Source: Diphasiastrum complanatum | Taxonomy: Eukaryota; Streptophyta; Lycopodiopsida; Lycopodiales; Lycopodiaceae | Reading direction: 5' to 3' | Assembly (NCBI GenBank): GCA_029204225.1 | Contig: CM055110.1 | Coordinates: 34,035,947-34,099,946, forward strand | Length of the DNA stretch: 64,000 nt | Part shown: piece by piece, positions 12,336 to 25,400 of the stretch | Layout: each line of letters starts with the position of its first letter | Position numbering within the stretch: position 1 is the stretch's first letter | The notes under the pieces: model-generated | Seen by the model: only the letters and a program-made list of their open reading frames with translations | Databases searched by the model: none | What the model was told of the DNA's origin: nothing | Made by a program: the position numbers and the translations under genes

Positions 12336-13496
12336 GTGAGCGGAAATCACAAATTCTTACATAAGCATTAAAGTTCTTTTTGCCTGATCGGGGGAGAGAG
12401 AGAGAGAGAGAAACCAATTATGGTTACATATACAAATTTCCCTTCGTTCTGTAGGGATTTCAAATGGTGCGAATTGAAATAGATCCAGTATATTGTACTG
12501 TGCATCAAGGCCCCTAAACATGCATGCCTACACTTCCTTCCAGAAATCAATTCAAACTAGTTCTACCAATAAAACAAGCGTCTATGTTTTAGCAGTTTGT
12601 GGGTGAAAATTCTACTCAAAAACTCCGTCTCGTCCACATTCTTAGCTCTGTGTTTTCTTCTCAAAGGCCAATGAGATCACTATGTTTGTGTGGGGCCAAC
12701 CCTGAGCTTAATCTTCTCTGTTGGCTGCAAATCATTGTGTTCGAGTTGAGCAGTGGGTGCCCTGAAAGTCTTCTTCTTCTCTATTTCCAAATCTTTTGCC
12801 GCTCCAAATTGCATTTGCTTGATGTTTGAATTGCATGTGTGTTGGATAGTCACTTTATTAGCCAGGAAGTGATGCTTAGTTGACTTCTGGGAAGCACAGA
12901 AACACCGAGAGAGGGAGAATCATAATATGTAAAGATCATTGGATTGGTGTGGGGCATGCAGATTTCCTGGCTGTTCTTTTTTCTTAAAAATCAGAATCGA
13001 ATACGTAACTCTGCTTGGTGCTGTATGTTATCCATTTTCAGATCAGGATGATGTTGCATGCACTCTGGTTTTCTAAAGAAAGACATATCTCGTGTTTTCA
13101 TAAGGTGGCATTGCTGAGATGAGTGTAATTTGAGCTGTAGTGGCAAGTTGAGGTCCTTGGTAGTTTTTAACAAGGTGGGACGTTTATGGGGAAATTGTTG
13201 TCTCGTCATGTAGTTTCACCTATTTTACCTCATCAACTGAATTGACTTTTTTGATTGCACATTCTCAGTAAAAGCTTGTCGCTCTGTTTTTAAGATGGTA
13301 AAGTTTTTCTAATACCATATTTATTGATTAGACTAGTACTGAGCAGTGAGTGTGAAATGAGGTAATATTTGGCAGAACGAATTTCTGCTAGTGGTTACTT
13401 TGCTTTTAAGTTTTGTGTAAGGTTAACCTATAACATAGTTTCCTGGGTAGAGCCATTTTCTGAACAATTTTGTGGGGACATCTCTTCCTAGTTCAG

Positions 13497-16400
13497 ATGG
13501 AGTGGGAAATAGATCGGAAGCAGGATTTGTTTGATGAAAAGAATACGAGGAGGAGGATGAAGACTCCATCGCAGCTGGAGATTTTGGAAAAAGTTTATGC
13601 TGGTATAAAAACTGGTCTGAAAAGTTACAACATAAAGTCTATTGAAGTTTTCATGTGTGTTTTCTCCTTCAAATTACGATTGTTTCATGTGTTCTTTGCT
13701 GTATGGAGCTACTGTCTCTGTTTGTGTCTGAATTTCAAGGATGTGGATTCTGTATTGCCTTCTATTGTTACTGTCAAAATGCAGTAGGCCTATTTCATGT
13801 GGTAGTTGCACACTGAATCATTGTTGTGACATGAAGCTGAAGTTGGACTTAAAGCTGAAAACCTCACAGCTGGTTGAATTAGGTTAGCTAGGTGTATTGG
13901 GCCAGATATCTCTTTCAGAGTATGTGATTCCTGTTTCTTGTTGGCAGAGGACAAGTATCCGTCTGAAGCTGTCAGGGCCGAGCTCTCTGCTCAGTTAGAG
14001 CTTACAGATAAGCAACTTCAAATGTGGTTTGGGCATAAAAGGTTGAAAGACAGGAAAGGAAAGGGGGAAGAAATTCCTTCTACGTCAAGAAAGTTGAAGA
14101 AAGAAATGTCTCCAGTGTTAAAGGAATCATACCCTGTTGCAGGTCATACGTCAGAAGTGAGTAAGGCTACCCTTATTGCTGTAAATCACTATAGTGAACA
14201 TGGTCGTGAGTTTCAGCCTTATGAGCAGCAGATTAACGTCCATTATTCGAGAAGGCAAGATGGGCGAGAGGTCCTTGCTTTACCAAGAAGGAGCAGCCAA
14301 CAGTCAGGTCCCAAACTTGATCCACGAGTAGTTGCTGAGCTTGCTGCAATCGCTGCTGTAGAAGGGCAATTGGGCGAACCTCTCCGGGAAGATGGCCCTG
14401 TATTGGGTGTGGAATTTGACCCTCTTCCTCCGGGTGCTTTTGACACATCCATTGGTATGCCCTCCTACAAGAGCATTGTAATAGTAGCTCTAAATTGGAT
14501 TCTGCTCTTCAAGTGGTTTTTACTTTGAATAACAAGGCCTTTATGTGCCTGGTTATTCTGTTGACTAGTGCTCTCAACACATTTTTATCAGTATATCGCA
14601 TTGCTACACATGATTAGGTTTCCTTTAGTACAGTCTCCGTGACTTTCTGTATCTGGTCCTTCTGAATTTGATATGCTTATGGATAATGGTATGTCTATTT
14701 TCGATATACATGCTACTGGATAATGTTGCTTCTTGAGATTTTAGGCTTGACACGGCAATGGTCAAGGTATGAAAATGATCATTCTGTGCAAATGTTATAT
14801 ATCTTCTGGTATCTACTACAGAAAATTCTTGTGTGATTAGTTTCATGTCATTGCTTGCAGAGCCTGTAAGACATGCAGAACCTGTACGCCCACGAAAGGT
14901 CGTGGGTACAGCAGATGGATTGCGTCATGATATGAAAGTTCGTGACAGGCTAGACATTAAGCCATTGAAGGTACTCACCAAAGGTTTTAACTCCTTCAAT
15001 TAGCCATTTTTCCTTTTCTAATGGATTATCGTTGGCCTCTCAAGACAACTATGTAGATGGCCTATCGCTGGGCATCATATTGTTATTAACGATAGAAATC
15101 CCTGAGTATTTTCATTTTGAATCGGCAGAGGATTATTGATTGGCTCTAAGTCCACTTTATGTAGAGAGTGCACTTTAACCATCAGTATCTGGTTGGGGTT
15201 GACATCAAAGACATTTTTGGTACTTCAAGATCGCAGTGCCATGGATGATATTTTTCCTCCAGTTTCATATACAGCTTTGTCATTAAACAAAATATTCTTT
15301 GTGTTGCAGTCTGTAAGTTCTGAGTATACAACCTTTCAAACCTCTGGAGTTAAGCGAAAGGCTATGCTACAAGGTGCTCCTCCTATTGCCCCTTCTCAGC
15401 GGGGAACACGAGCTCCACATGAATATCAGTTCATTCCAGAGCAGCCCACAGGAACCCATTTCTATGAAAGAAACTTGCTTCCAAGCTCTGGGAGGCCTTT
15501 AGAAATGCTTCCACAGCCGAAGGTTACCTCTCTTGTGTCACCGGGCTCCTTTCTACACGGCAGCGAGCTTTTTCCAACAGGAAAAGGGTATGGCTTTGAA
15601 AATAGAGCTTCCACCGGCAGTTTTAGTTTTTTGCCTCCAAGTGATAGCAGGACCAGTAGCCTGTATGTCTCAAATGATTTTAGTCGTGAGCACATGAATC
15701 AAAGGGAAGCTTTGGCAACTTTCCCTTTGGAAGGTCAATTTGGAGCTGTTCCTGTTGCAACTGCAGAAAGGCCTTTTCCTGGATCTGAAAAACTGGCTCT
15801 TTTTCATGAACAAGAACGTGCAAGGATGGAGAAGAAGCGCAAGGTTTGCAGCCTCATCAATGATGTGATGTGTTAAAAGCTTCAATCTGTCAGTTTTAAA
15901 CTTGCAGATGCTAAAACTTTATATCATGTTCACTTACTATGGTTCAATTTTTTATTCTGTTCTGTTACTCTCTGGTAAAAAATTTGACTACTTTGCACCT
16001 TAATGTACTGATTCCATGCAATATATTGGCGCTTTAGTGCTATTGCTGCAGTTGTTGAAGCAGCATTCTGTGTACTTTTTGGCTTATCTTGGACATAGTA
16101 GTCATGTTTGTAATCATTTTCTATGGTCTTAAATTGTTTGGCCTTCTGCGTCTGGAAGTCATTATCAACTTTCATATAATTGTCGTAAGCAGATTGAGGA
16201 AGCTCGATTGGCCAAAGAAATTGAGGCACGAGAGAAACATATCCGGAGAGAGATTGAAAAACAGGATGCATTGCGGCGAAAGGTGTGTTATAATGATTAC
16301 TTGTGTACATTTTGAGAAGTGCAATCTTATCCATCAATATTGCTAATCTCGTGATACTTTTGTGTTTTTTTGCTTAAAATCGTAGTTGCACTAGCGAACC

Positions 16401-19400
16401 GAGAATCGCAGTTCGGATCAATTGTTCTGTTATACTTGACATGAAACTTATAGGCTTTCTTTCTACTATCCTAGCAATTTTGATTATCAAATTCTACTCC
16501 CATACTGATACCTTTGAGATGAATCTTATGCAGCATGAAGAAAAAATGAGGAAAGAAATTGAAAAGCAAGATCGAGAGAAGAAAAAGGAAGAAAAGAGGT
16601 TAACTCGCGAGAAGCTTCGTGAAGAGGAGCGACTTCAGAGAGAATTGAAACGTGAGCTTGAACGTAGGGAAAGGCTACAGCAAAAAGAACATCAACGAGT
16701 ATGCTTTTGCTTTTAAAAAATGATTTATGCTTTTGTTTGTTTGATTATCTTTTGAAGAGGATCAAATTTTTGAGAAGCTCTATGCGTGCAATGAAAAGCA
16801 AATGTAGGCAAAAAGCTGAACATAGGGAAAATCTTGTGTCAAGAATACCATTATGATGCATTGCGGTAGCTTGTATGCAACTAGTGACTTGCTCCTGTCC
16901 ATGTTTGCAAACTTTTAAGACTGCTGTTTACTCCATGGCAGGCTGAAAATGAGCGTCGGAAAGAAGAAGTACGAAAAGAAAAAGAGGCTGCAAGAATGAA
17001 GGCTGCTTTTGAACGAGCTACTGCTAAAAAGCTTGCAAAGGATTCCAAGGGATCTATGGATGATGAAGAATTGGAGCTTATGCAAGCACACGCAATGATT
17101 GCTCAAGGCTTGTCTTTGATCCAACCCATTGCTGGAGCTAGTACAGAGTCAATGGATCCCTATGAAGGTCTGTTTTCCAGCCATTTTTAAGTATGTATGG
17201 TAGAGTTGCATTGTCATGGTGTGTTGGGTCTTCCTTTGGTTGGTCCATTCTATATTTTTACGCAGGTGATTCAACTTGAGATACTCCAGGTTTTTCGTTA
17301 ACTGGAATGATGCTGTCAGATTAGTTCATGCCAGCACTGCTTTTGATAATTCATCGAAGAGTATCTAATAAAAATCTCTTTGCAACCAATGTTTAGGATT
17401 TATGTGTTGTGACGAAGAACTTGATTATTCTATGATAGTCTTGTTTATCACAAGGTAGGATATGGAGGATTTTGATAGTTACTTGTTTTCGGCTTGTTTT
17501 CGGCAGCATTAGTTCATGTTGGACTATATAGTGAAAATGTATGGTTGCTAGAATCTGTAGGTGTAATGGTGACTGGATAGTTCATGTTGGAATATATGAT
17601 AAAAATGTATGGTTGCTAGAGTCTGTAGGTATAATAATGCTATTTTTTCATCAAGATTTGCTAGTAATGTAGTTGCTCCTTTACTAATATTTGTGTACTA
17701 TACAACCTATGCAGCACTGATTACAAAGAGGTTCCCCCCTCCTTCAGTGATAATGAAGAAGCCATTTTCAGTTTCTCCTTGGATTGACTCAGAAGAAAAC
17801 ATTTCAAAACTCTTCATGGTACGTTGTGATGGCTAGCTATACTGAAGCGTAAGGGACTCATGGTGCATTTTATCCTTGTGTCCAATCAAGTCAAAGCTTT
17901 ACTGGCTACCAAGTTTTGTCAAGTGTCTGATTAGCTGGACAGTGGGAATTCTCCGTGGGCTCTATTCATACTATGTCACTCTATGCAATGTTGATTGGGT
18001 AGCATTTCCACCAGCACTGTAGCATGGGTGAACTGTAATTGTCTTTTTATCAACATTTGCTAGAGTCTCATAGGTGTTTAATGCAGTGAGAAACATGTTC
18101 GGTCCTTGGTGCCATTAACGGTAGTATTGCCACAGAAAATCACGGTTTTGTCGCAGCAGTGTTGGACAACTTTAAACATCCTTAAAATGTTTGCTTTGTG
18201 GGCTTTTCTGCAGATCTGGAGATTTCTTACTACCTTCGCAGATGTTATTGAGCTGTGGCCCTTCACGGTTGATGAGCTTGCACAAGCATTTCATGACTAT
18301 GTACGTCCAACTGGCCTTGTTCCTGCAGTCCTAAGTTAGCATCATCACTCTGGTTGCATGCCATATATTGAATAACTTATTGCATGAATGAAAGTTTGTT
18401 TTGCAACAATGTTGCTCTGGATAAGCTTGATAAGCGCTAAGCAGTTTCATAATCAAGGAAGTCTTTTGATCTGTGACTGATGAATGTGCTTTCTAGTTGG
18501 ATGCATAGTTTCTCTTGATAGGAAGTGTATCTACGAGCATTGGAAAATTTTGGCTTATGGGGATTGGTGGTTCTTAGTTTTGAACATTCGTGTTGGTGGC
18601 AAATTGCAATTCCAGGATTCAAGATTGCTAAATGAAATACATCTAGCCTTATTGAAGACACTTATGAAAGATGTGAAAGAGGCTGCTCAGGCCACTGCCA
18701 CTGGAGCTGGAGGAAGTAACCATGCTACTGCTATTGCAGCAGGTGGTCATCCAAGAATTGTGGAAGCTGTAAGTATATTCCTGTTCACAAGTTTCATGAT
18801 AGTATAAATAAAGAATTTTTTTTTAGAGCAAACTATACAGATGCCAGCATTGTCTTGAAATTCCCGGCAGTTTTGCACTAAGATCTAGATGAGGTTTCAA
18901 AAAGTTGTGAAATCCTTCCAAAGTCTTTTTCAATGTAAAATAATCTGACACACAATTTTAAACTGTGCTACTTTCTGCTAGGCATATGCATGGGGCTTTG
19001 ATATTCAAGAATGGGGACAGCTTGCACATCCCTTAACTTGGCCAGAGATCATTCGACAATTTTCTTTAGCAGCTGGATTTGGCCCAAAATGGAAGAGGCG
19101 AAAGTATGAAACTATGCCTCCTAAAGATACCATTGAAGTAAGCTTCAGCCAAGATACTCCTTATAATCCCAAAGTCCAAGCTAGAGGAGCATGTAGAGGG
19201 TGGAAGCACAGATTTTAAGATTCAGGATTGTTTGTCTATGATCCATTGGTACTTAATTAGAGAATGTTAAATAAATCAATGGCCTAGTTTCATTTGTTTT
19301 CATGTTTTTAAACTCCTTTGTAGATTTTATCTTCCCAGCAAGGATGATGTGTTCATCACTAAGTGTTTTGGTCACAACCTAGATCTTTCCATTGCTGCTA

Positions 19401-22251
19401 GATATGTTTGACTGTGAGAGAGATACGCTGTTTTTGTTAATTACAATTTGTAAGTTGCGAAGTTTGTGTCTGGAAATGATAAGACATTTTATTCTTTGGG
19501 GATGATCCCCAATAAGTGGTGTGTTTTCCTCTCATAAAAGAAAAATCATTTGGATGTGAGGATATTTCCATTTAGTGGTGGGGAGATTACAATTGTCATG
19601 AAGCGCCAAGAGCTATGATCCGTCTTATATATGTGGTAGAGGATCTGTGGAATTCGCTGGACATTTCTTGTGTCTTTTATATTCAGAGTTGGTAGAATCT
19701 GCAGGGCTTGTTACTGGCGCGATCGCCCTGATTGGCATCTCCTGTCTGTCAGATTCATTTGCTGTGGTTGATTTTGTTTTTAGGTCAATGAAGGTGAAGA
19801 TGTGGTTGCTACTTTGAGATCAGGGGCAGCTGCAGCAAATGCAGTTGCACTTATGCAAGGAAAATGTGCTGGTCCTGTGGGCAGGTCCCGGTATCGTTTG
19901 ACACCAGGAACAGTTAAGTTTGCTGCATTTCATGTGCTTTCTTTGGAAGGTGACAAGGGTCTTTCCATTCTAGAGGTGGCTGATAGAATTCAGGTAAATC
20001 ATTCTCAGTCTTGCTGTCATGCTAAATTAAGCTTTGCTGAAGCTTGAATATCTTTGCCAACCTGTTGCCTGTGATATTTTGTTTAGCATTACACTCTATT
20101 AGCAAAGTTCTGTGTTTCTTGCTTGATTGCCACCAACCGAAGTGAGAATGTAATATTGCTTTTCCTTTGTAAGTCTGTACCATTTCTTTACTGTAGTAAC
20201 TTGTTACATCCTTACACTGATGCTACTTAATCTCATGTGTGTGAAGAAATCTGGCCTCCGTGATTTGACAAGCAAGACACCAGAAGCATCAATATCAGCT
20301 GCTCTCTCGAGGGATGCAAACCTTTTTGAAAGAGTAGCCCCTTCTACATACTCAGTACGGCCTGCTTTTAGGAAGGACCCAGAGTATGCCAAAGAAATTT
20401 TGCAAGCAGCAAGAGAAAAGATCAGGGTTTATCAAACAGATCTTTCTGATTCAGAGGAAGCTGATAAGGATGCTGAGGACATTGACATTGACGATGATTC
20501 TGAAGTTGATGAACAGGACATTGAGGACACTGAACAAGAAGTTGTTGAAAATATCACAAGCACAGGGAAAATGGCTCTTCGGTTGAAAGACGGGAATGCT
20601 CTACACATTGGAGCAGGATTCAGAAAACAGAAGCTTCCAGAAACCAGTTCTTCAATGCCAAAGCATCCATTCTCTCTTGGGAATAGCTTGAACCAAGATG
20701 AGTGTATAGAAGCAGTAGCTATTGAAAATTCTAAACAAAATGATGATATCAAGGAGAGGCTTGATTTTGAGGAAGAAGCAGCGATTGATGAAAGTCAAGT
20801 GGGAGAACCATGGGTTCAAGGCTTGATGGAAGGGGAGTATGCAAATCTGAGTGTTGAAGAGCGTTTAAATGCTCTTGTCACTCTGGTTGACATGATCAAT
20901 GAAGGCAGCACCATTCGAATTGCACTTGAAGTACGTTGAGTGTTTGTACGCATTGATATACTCTTTTCTACTGGTATAAAGTCGTTACGTTATACCTGGT
21001 TATGCAGTCGCAAAAACTCTTTCCAAATGCTTCCTTGAGGCACGTCTGTATTTTGTTAGTCCATCATGGTGATGAAAATTTCCTGCAAATGTTGAGGAAT
21101 AAGACTTCATGTTTTCAATTCTCTAGCCTAGCAAAATTCTCAAGGGTTTTAGCTTGCCTGTAGCAAGATCTTTTATTTTGTGTGTCCGTCTCTTATCCGT
21201 TTGAATAAGAATTCTGTTAAAAAGTTTTGAGCAAGTAGATTCGATAGCTTCATTTAGCACCTGGATTATTTGGAGCTCCTACGTGTGTTAATAACTTCGT
21301 AGATATTACGAACATGTAGTAATGTACCTATGATTTTTATAGAGTAGTTGCCTTAGCGATGTTTTTTGTTAATAAGCTAAAATGCTTTTGCAAGTCAACA
21401 AAGCTCCTGAGTTGGAAACCTACTTTCCGTTTGCCGACTTATTTTTCATAAGCCCTCTCATTTTAGGTGATGATTGCATGGACAAGGTGTGATTTGAGAC
21501 ATGGCTGCAATGAAAGGCTGGTGTTTATGGAAAATTGCAATACGCAGATATTATATTTGTTAGTTTATGTGAACATATATTGTGCATCCTACAACAAGAT
21601 ATGAAGGTTTTTCCTGAAGCATCGTTTCTTTGCCTGTTTATTTGCAGGAAAGATATGAATCAGCATCTGCTTTAAAGCGGCAGTTGTGGGAGGAAGTTCA
21701 GCTTGATAAGCGTCGATTCAAGGAGCAGCTTATATCCAAGTCCCAACCCACAGGCAACGATGGAGCAAAGTCTGAAGGAGGCCCTGTGAATTTTGCAAGT
21801 GATGAACAACAGAATTCTTTGATTACTGCTGCAGATCGTGCGTGCATGCCAGTTCATCATGAAAAAAAGGGGGCTGAAAGTTCTATTCCTACTCCTACTT
21901 TCACAACTAAGGAAATAGTTGAAGCTAATAAATCAGCACCAGAGGTTGAGACTATGACTGATTTTACTGCTAAGAACTTGGATGCTCAGGATGGAGTTTC
22001 AGTTCACAAAAAGCCTACACCAATTGTAGAATTTGCTCTGTTTGAGAGGTCTCGAGCTCAAATAAAAGCTGAGATAAGGCTTCGAGCTGAAAAGCTTTAT
22101 GTTTTCAGATCTCTCCCATTGGGTTGTGATAGAAGACGTAACAGGTATTGGCATTTTGTGACTAGCAATGGTGGGCAAGACCCTGGTTCTGACAGGATAT
22201 ATTATGAATCACAAGAAGATGGTCATTGGGAAGTTATTGATTCAGAAGAGG

Positions 22252-22301
<50 letters not shown>

Positions 22302-25232
22302 ATTAGTCCAAGACTTGCCCTGTTCAAGCAGGATATTTAACAGTTTCCTGTACACTGTGCATAGAGCCAAAGTCCATCTTGATATATTCCATAAGGCAGA
22401 AGAAGTAACGTGAGTATGATTGGTCTAGTGCATTATTTAAGTATCTCACAAGTATTTGATTTGAGTTCTCTTTCTTTATTGAATGTTAGATAATGCATGC
22501 CATTCCAAAGGAATTATTCTAGCGTATCTGTATGGTTATTTGTATTTGGTCCAGTGTTCTTTTACTTTTAGAGTTTTTTTTTCCAAGTTCATTTACTCTA
22601 CTAGTTTGGATTCCTTGGATGATAGTTTTTTGGTTCATGCCAAAGACATTTATATTGTCTCTGCTTATGTGATGCAGGCCTTTGACTCTTTAATGTCATC
22701 CTTAGACACTCGGGGAATTAGGGAATTCCATCTTCATACTGTTTTGAAGAAACTGAAAGGAACTCTTAGGCAAGGAATGAGAAGCTCTTCTTCCAATACA
22801 CAGCCCACGCCGTTCTCCAGATCCATTATTAAATCGAAAGGTGCAGCCATGCAAGCCTTGCTCAGTGAACATGGGAAATGTTCCATAGATTCTAGATTGA
22901 TGACTGTCACTAAAATGGATGACAGTCCTCCCAGTGGCATCTCGGGTCCTGGAAACGATATGTTAGATTCACCTGGAGCCATTCAAGTGGAGCTCAGCCA
23001 CACTGCTGGTGAAAAGCAACGTGCACTTGATCGTCACAGGGATATGGAGAGATGGCTTTGGATTCAATGCTTTAGAGCCGATTCTTCTGTAAGGGCTATA
23101 AGATTTGGAGAGAGAAGGGAAGCTGATCTCCTTAATTCTTGTGATACTTGCCATGATTTGTATTGGCAAAAGGAGAAACACTGTCCTTGTTGTCACATTA
23201 CTGCAGATATTTACAAAAGGGAGAAGAAGTTTCGACAACATGTTCGTGAATGTGAGGAGCAAATGAGGAGAAAGGATTTAGGCTGGAAAATGCATGGTCC
23301 AACTAAAGTTCTGCCACCAAGGACACAATTGCTAATGAAAATATTGCTTTCCATAGAGGTAGAAATCTAAAGTAGCTTTTACGTTCTTGATATATCATAC
23401 TTGACCTATTTCTTTTCCATCGATGGCAGTTACTGCATTCGGTGATTAAATATTTTTATATTCTTGCATGTAGGAACTAGTTTGAAGATACTGTCAACCT
23501 TGTACATGAATAGATTACTTTATCCTAGCAAATTCGACTTTGTAGTTCGTAGGAGCCAACTTTGTTATAGCACGAACAAGCTTTTTTCCAATGAAACAAG
23601 TTCTTAGTTTTGCTGCTGTGAAAAAAGATCTTACTATTGCTTGTTTAATGGTAGGCTGCCATCCCTCATGAAGCTTTAAAAAGTTATTGGACAGAGAACC
23701 GCAAGAGCTGGTGTGGAAAGCTCAAAAGGGCATGCACTCCAGGAGAGCTTCTTGAGGTTGGCTTTCAACCTTCAAATAGTCAAAATTCAGAATAAGATTT
23801 TCATTATTATTTTTGAGTTTATCCATTATCTTTTTAGTTGAGTCATAGTAAATGGTTTTCTAAATTGCAGTTGAATTCCATATGTGCATCCTTACGTAGA
23901 TTATCTCGTGCTAAATTTGAGAAAATACATTCCGTGGATTTGGGGACATCTCCTACAGGTATTTTTGGAGCTTGAGAGCGCTGTTGAACAAGAGTGGTTG
24001 TCATCATCTTATGAGACAGCTGAGGAGATCTTAAAGAGCCTGTCTTCTGCAAACCAAACAGACAATTGTGGTACAAGGGAGAGAGCTTTTTTCTTGCCGT
24101 GGATTCCCCAGACAACAGCAGCTGTTGCACTTCGCATCATGGCATTTGATGCCGCACTAGCATATAATACTGAGCAAAAGGAACAGCACAAAATTGTTAT
24201 AAAAGAACATCAACACAATGAAAATGTAAGTTCCAACTCAGAACTAGAGTACTCAGAGGCGAGATTTAAGATATTTCTACTCTTTCTGTCTGTTATAGTT
24301 TGTTTTTTGCTGAATTTGAAACATCAGCTTCTTTTGCACTCAAAAGGATGCCTATGCTAGAGTTCTATGACTTCATATCAGTGTTTCTACATCTATAATG
24401 AGTTTGTTATGACTATGACTGACTGCTACTGCCATGTTGATTATTCATCTAGGAGTTCCAGATGAGCCCTGTTGCATCTTCTGTCCCTGTTTCCAATGAG
24501 GATGCTGACTCAGATCAGTTACTCCCTGAGGACTATAGAGATGGTCCTGGTGAAAGCCATGTTCAAGTACGTGGTCGAGGGCGAGGTCATGGCAGGTGCC
24601 GCATGAATAACAGAGGAGGTAGTAGTACCAGGAACGGTGGGAGGCATGGAGCCTCAAAGAGGAAACCTCAATTTAATGAGGCTGTGGGGCAATTAAGCAA
24701 CAGTCAGCAGGTCACACAGCCAGGACGTGGACGGGGTCCTGGCCGTCCTCGTGGACGTCCTGGACGTGGTCGTGTACGTGGAACTCAAATCAGTGGTCAT
24801 AAGCAGTTAAGGACTGAAATAAAAGAAAGGAAAAGGAAGAGAAGTACACTTCAGTTGAGTATCAAGAAGCAAGCATTCTCTGATCATGTGAATGAAAGCA
24901 CCGGAAATTCTGAACAGGAAGCTTCTGATGATTGGGATGTGCAAGAGCAGGCTGGAAATAGTCAACCCTCGGAGGATGAGCATCATGGCCATGCCAGGCC
25001 AGAAGATTATGAAGATGACACTGATGAACCACAAAATGACGATGAAAGTGAAGACGGAGATGAAGAAGATCAGGATGAGGACGATGCTAGAGAGATTGAC
25101 ATTGAGGTAACTGATGAACAGGCAGCAGATGACGAAGATGACGAAGTAGAGGAAGAGGAACAAGAAGATGAAGAAGAAGTGGAGGAACCGGAAGTTGACG
25201 AGGATGAGGAGTTGCAGTCAAGCTCTTCTTAG
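13497..25232 (+). CDS. RLT: Homeobox-DDT domain protein (RINGLET, RLT1/RLT2 type), 1854 aa
   Basis: RLT proteins are nuclear accessory subunits that bind ISWI remodellers (CHR11/CHR17 in Arabidopsis) and help space nucleosomes and time the vegetative-to-reproductive switch. Domains in order: homeodomain at residues 17-74 (WFGHKR at 62-67, with the family's His replacing Asn51); charged coiled coil 420-579; DDT domain from 615 (IWRFLTTFADV); HARE-HTH about 786-850; acidic patch about 885-920; WHIM1 about 1003-1044 (WVQGLMEGEY); WHIM2/3 about 1199-1265 (DRRRNRYWHF); a Cys cluster at 1400, 1403, 1414 and 1417; Arg-Gly region with an AT-hook core (GRPRGRP) near 1690; acidic tail 1771-1854. The start ATG lies just after an acceptor and just ahead of the homeodomain, as in relatives. 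All 18 exons join in frame. The length is close to the family's roughly 1700 residues. It looks intact. Confidence 0.93.
13497..25232 (+). other. Exon-intron structure of the RLT gene
   Basis: Coding exons read from GT-AG borders and protein similarity: 13497-13602, 13948-14454, 14861-14970, 15310-15843, 16193-16282, 16534-16698, 16942-17167, 17715-17818, 18214-18300, 18616-18768, 18982-19137, 19784-19993, 20247-20930, 21648-22250, 22678-23358, 23655-23756, 23959-24225 and 24453-25232. The sum is 5565 nt, or 1854 codons plus TAG. Phases agree at every junction: exons 1, 2 and 7 end in phase 1, the rest in phase 0. The least certain borders are the acceptor at 20247 (AAG rather than CAG) and the acceptor at 23959, which competes with one at 23871. 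Introns are short to moderate, none above about 800 bp, and no transposon was recognised in them. Confidence 0.85.
22257..22299 (+). repeat. (CT)20 microsatellite beside a splice donor
   Basis: A pure CT run starts about seven bases inside the RLT intron whose donor is GAG/GTCTCT after 22250. A pyrimidine tract here sits at the wrong end of the intron for normal acceptor recognition. The GA-rich leader of the same transcript is complementary to it. Confidence 0.9.
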
Positions 25233-25400
25233 AATTATGAGAGTTGAAAAGTGCAAAGAATCTGTCAATATGTACCATTTTTGTAGAGTATTGCGGACAA
25301 TACGACCCTTAACAGTAGTTACATGGCTCCTTTTGAAAATTCTGCCCTCACTGTAGAAATGTTATAACTTTTATATGATCACAGTTGTGTGTTCAATCAC
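25233..25400 (+). other. Probable 3' untranslated region of the RLT gene
   Basis: The sequence after the TAG is AT-rich and carries no further domain. No clear AATAAA is present in the first 200 bases. TGTA-containing stretches near 25269-25290 could serve as far-upstream polyadenylation elements. The end position is a guess. Confidence 0.35.

Noticed and set aside
24807-25163. Hydrophobic minus-strand frame of 118 codons
   Set aside because: It is the antisense of the acidic RLT tail. GAT/GAA-rich coding gives Ile, Phe and Leu on the other strand.
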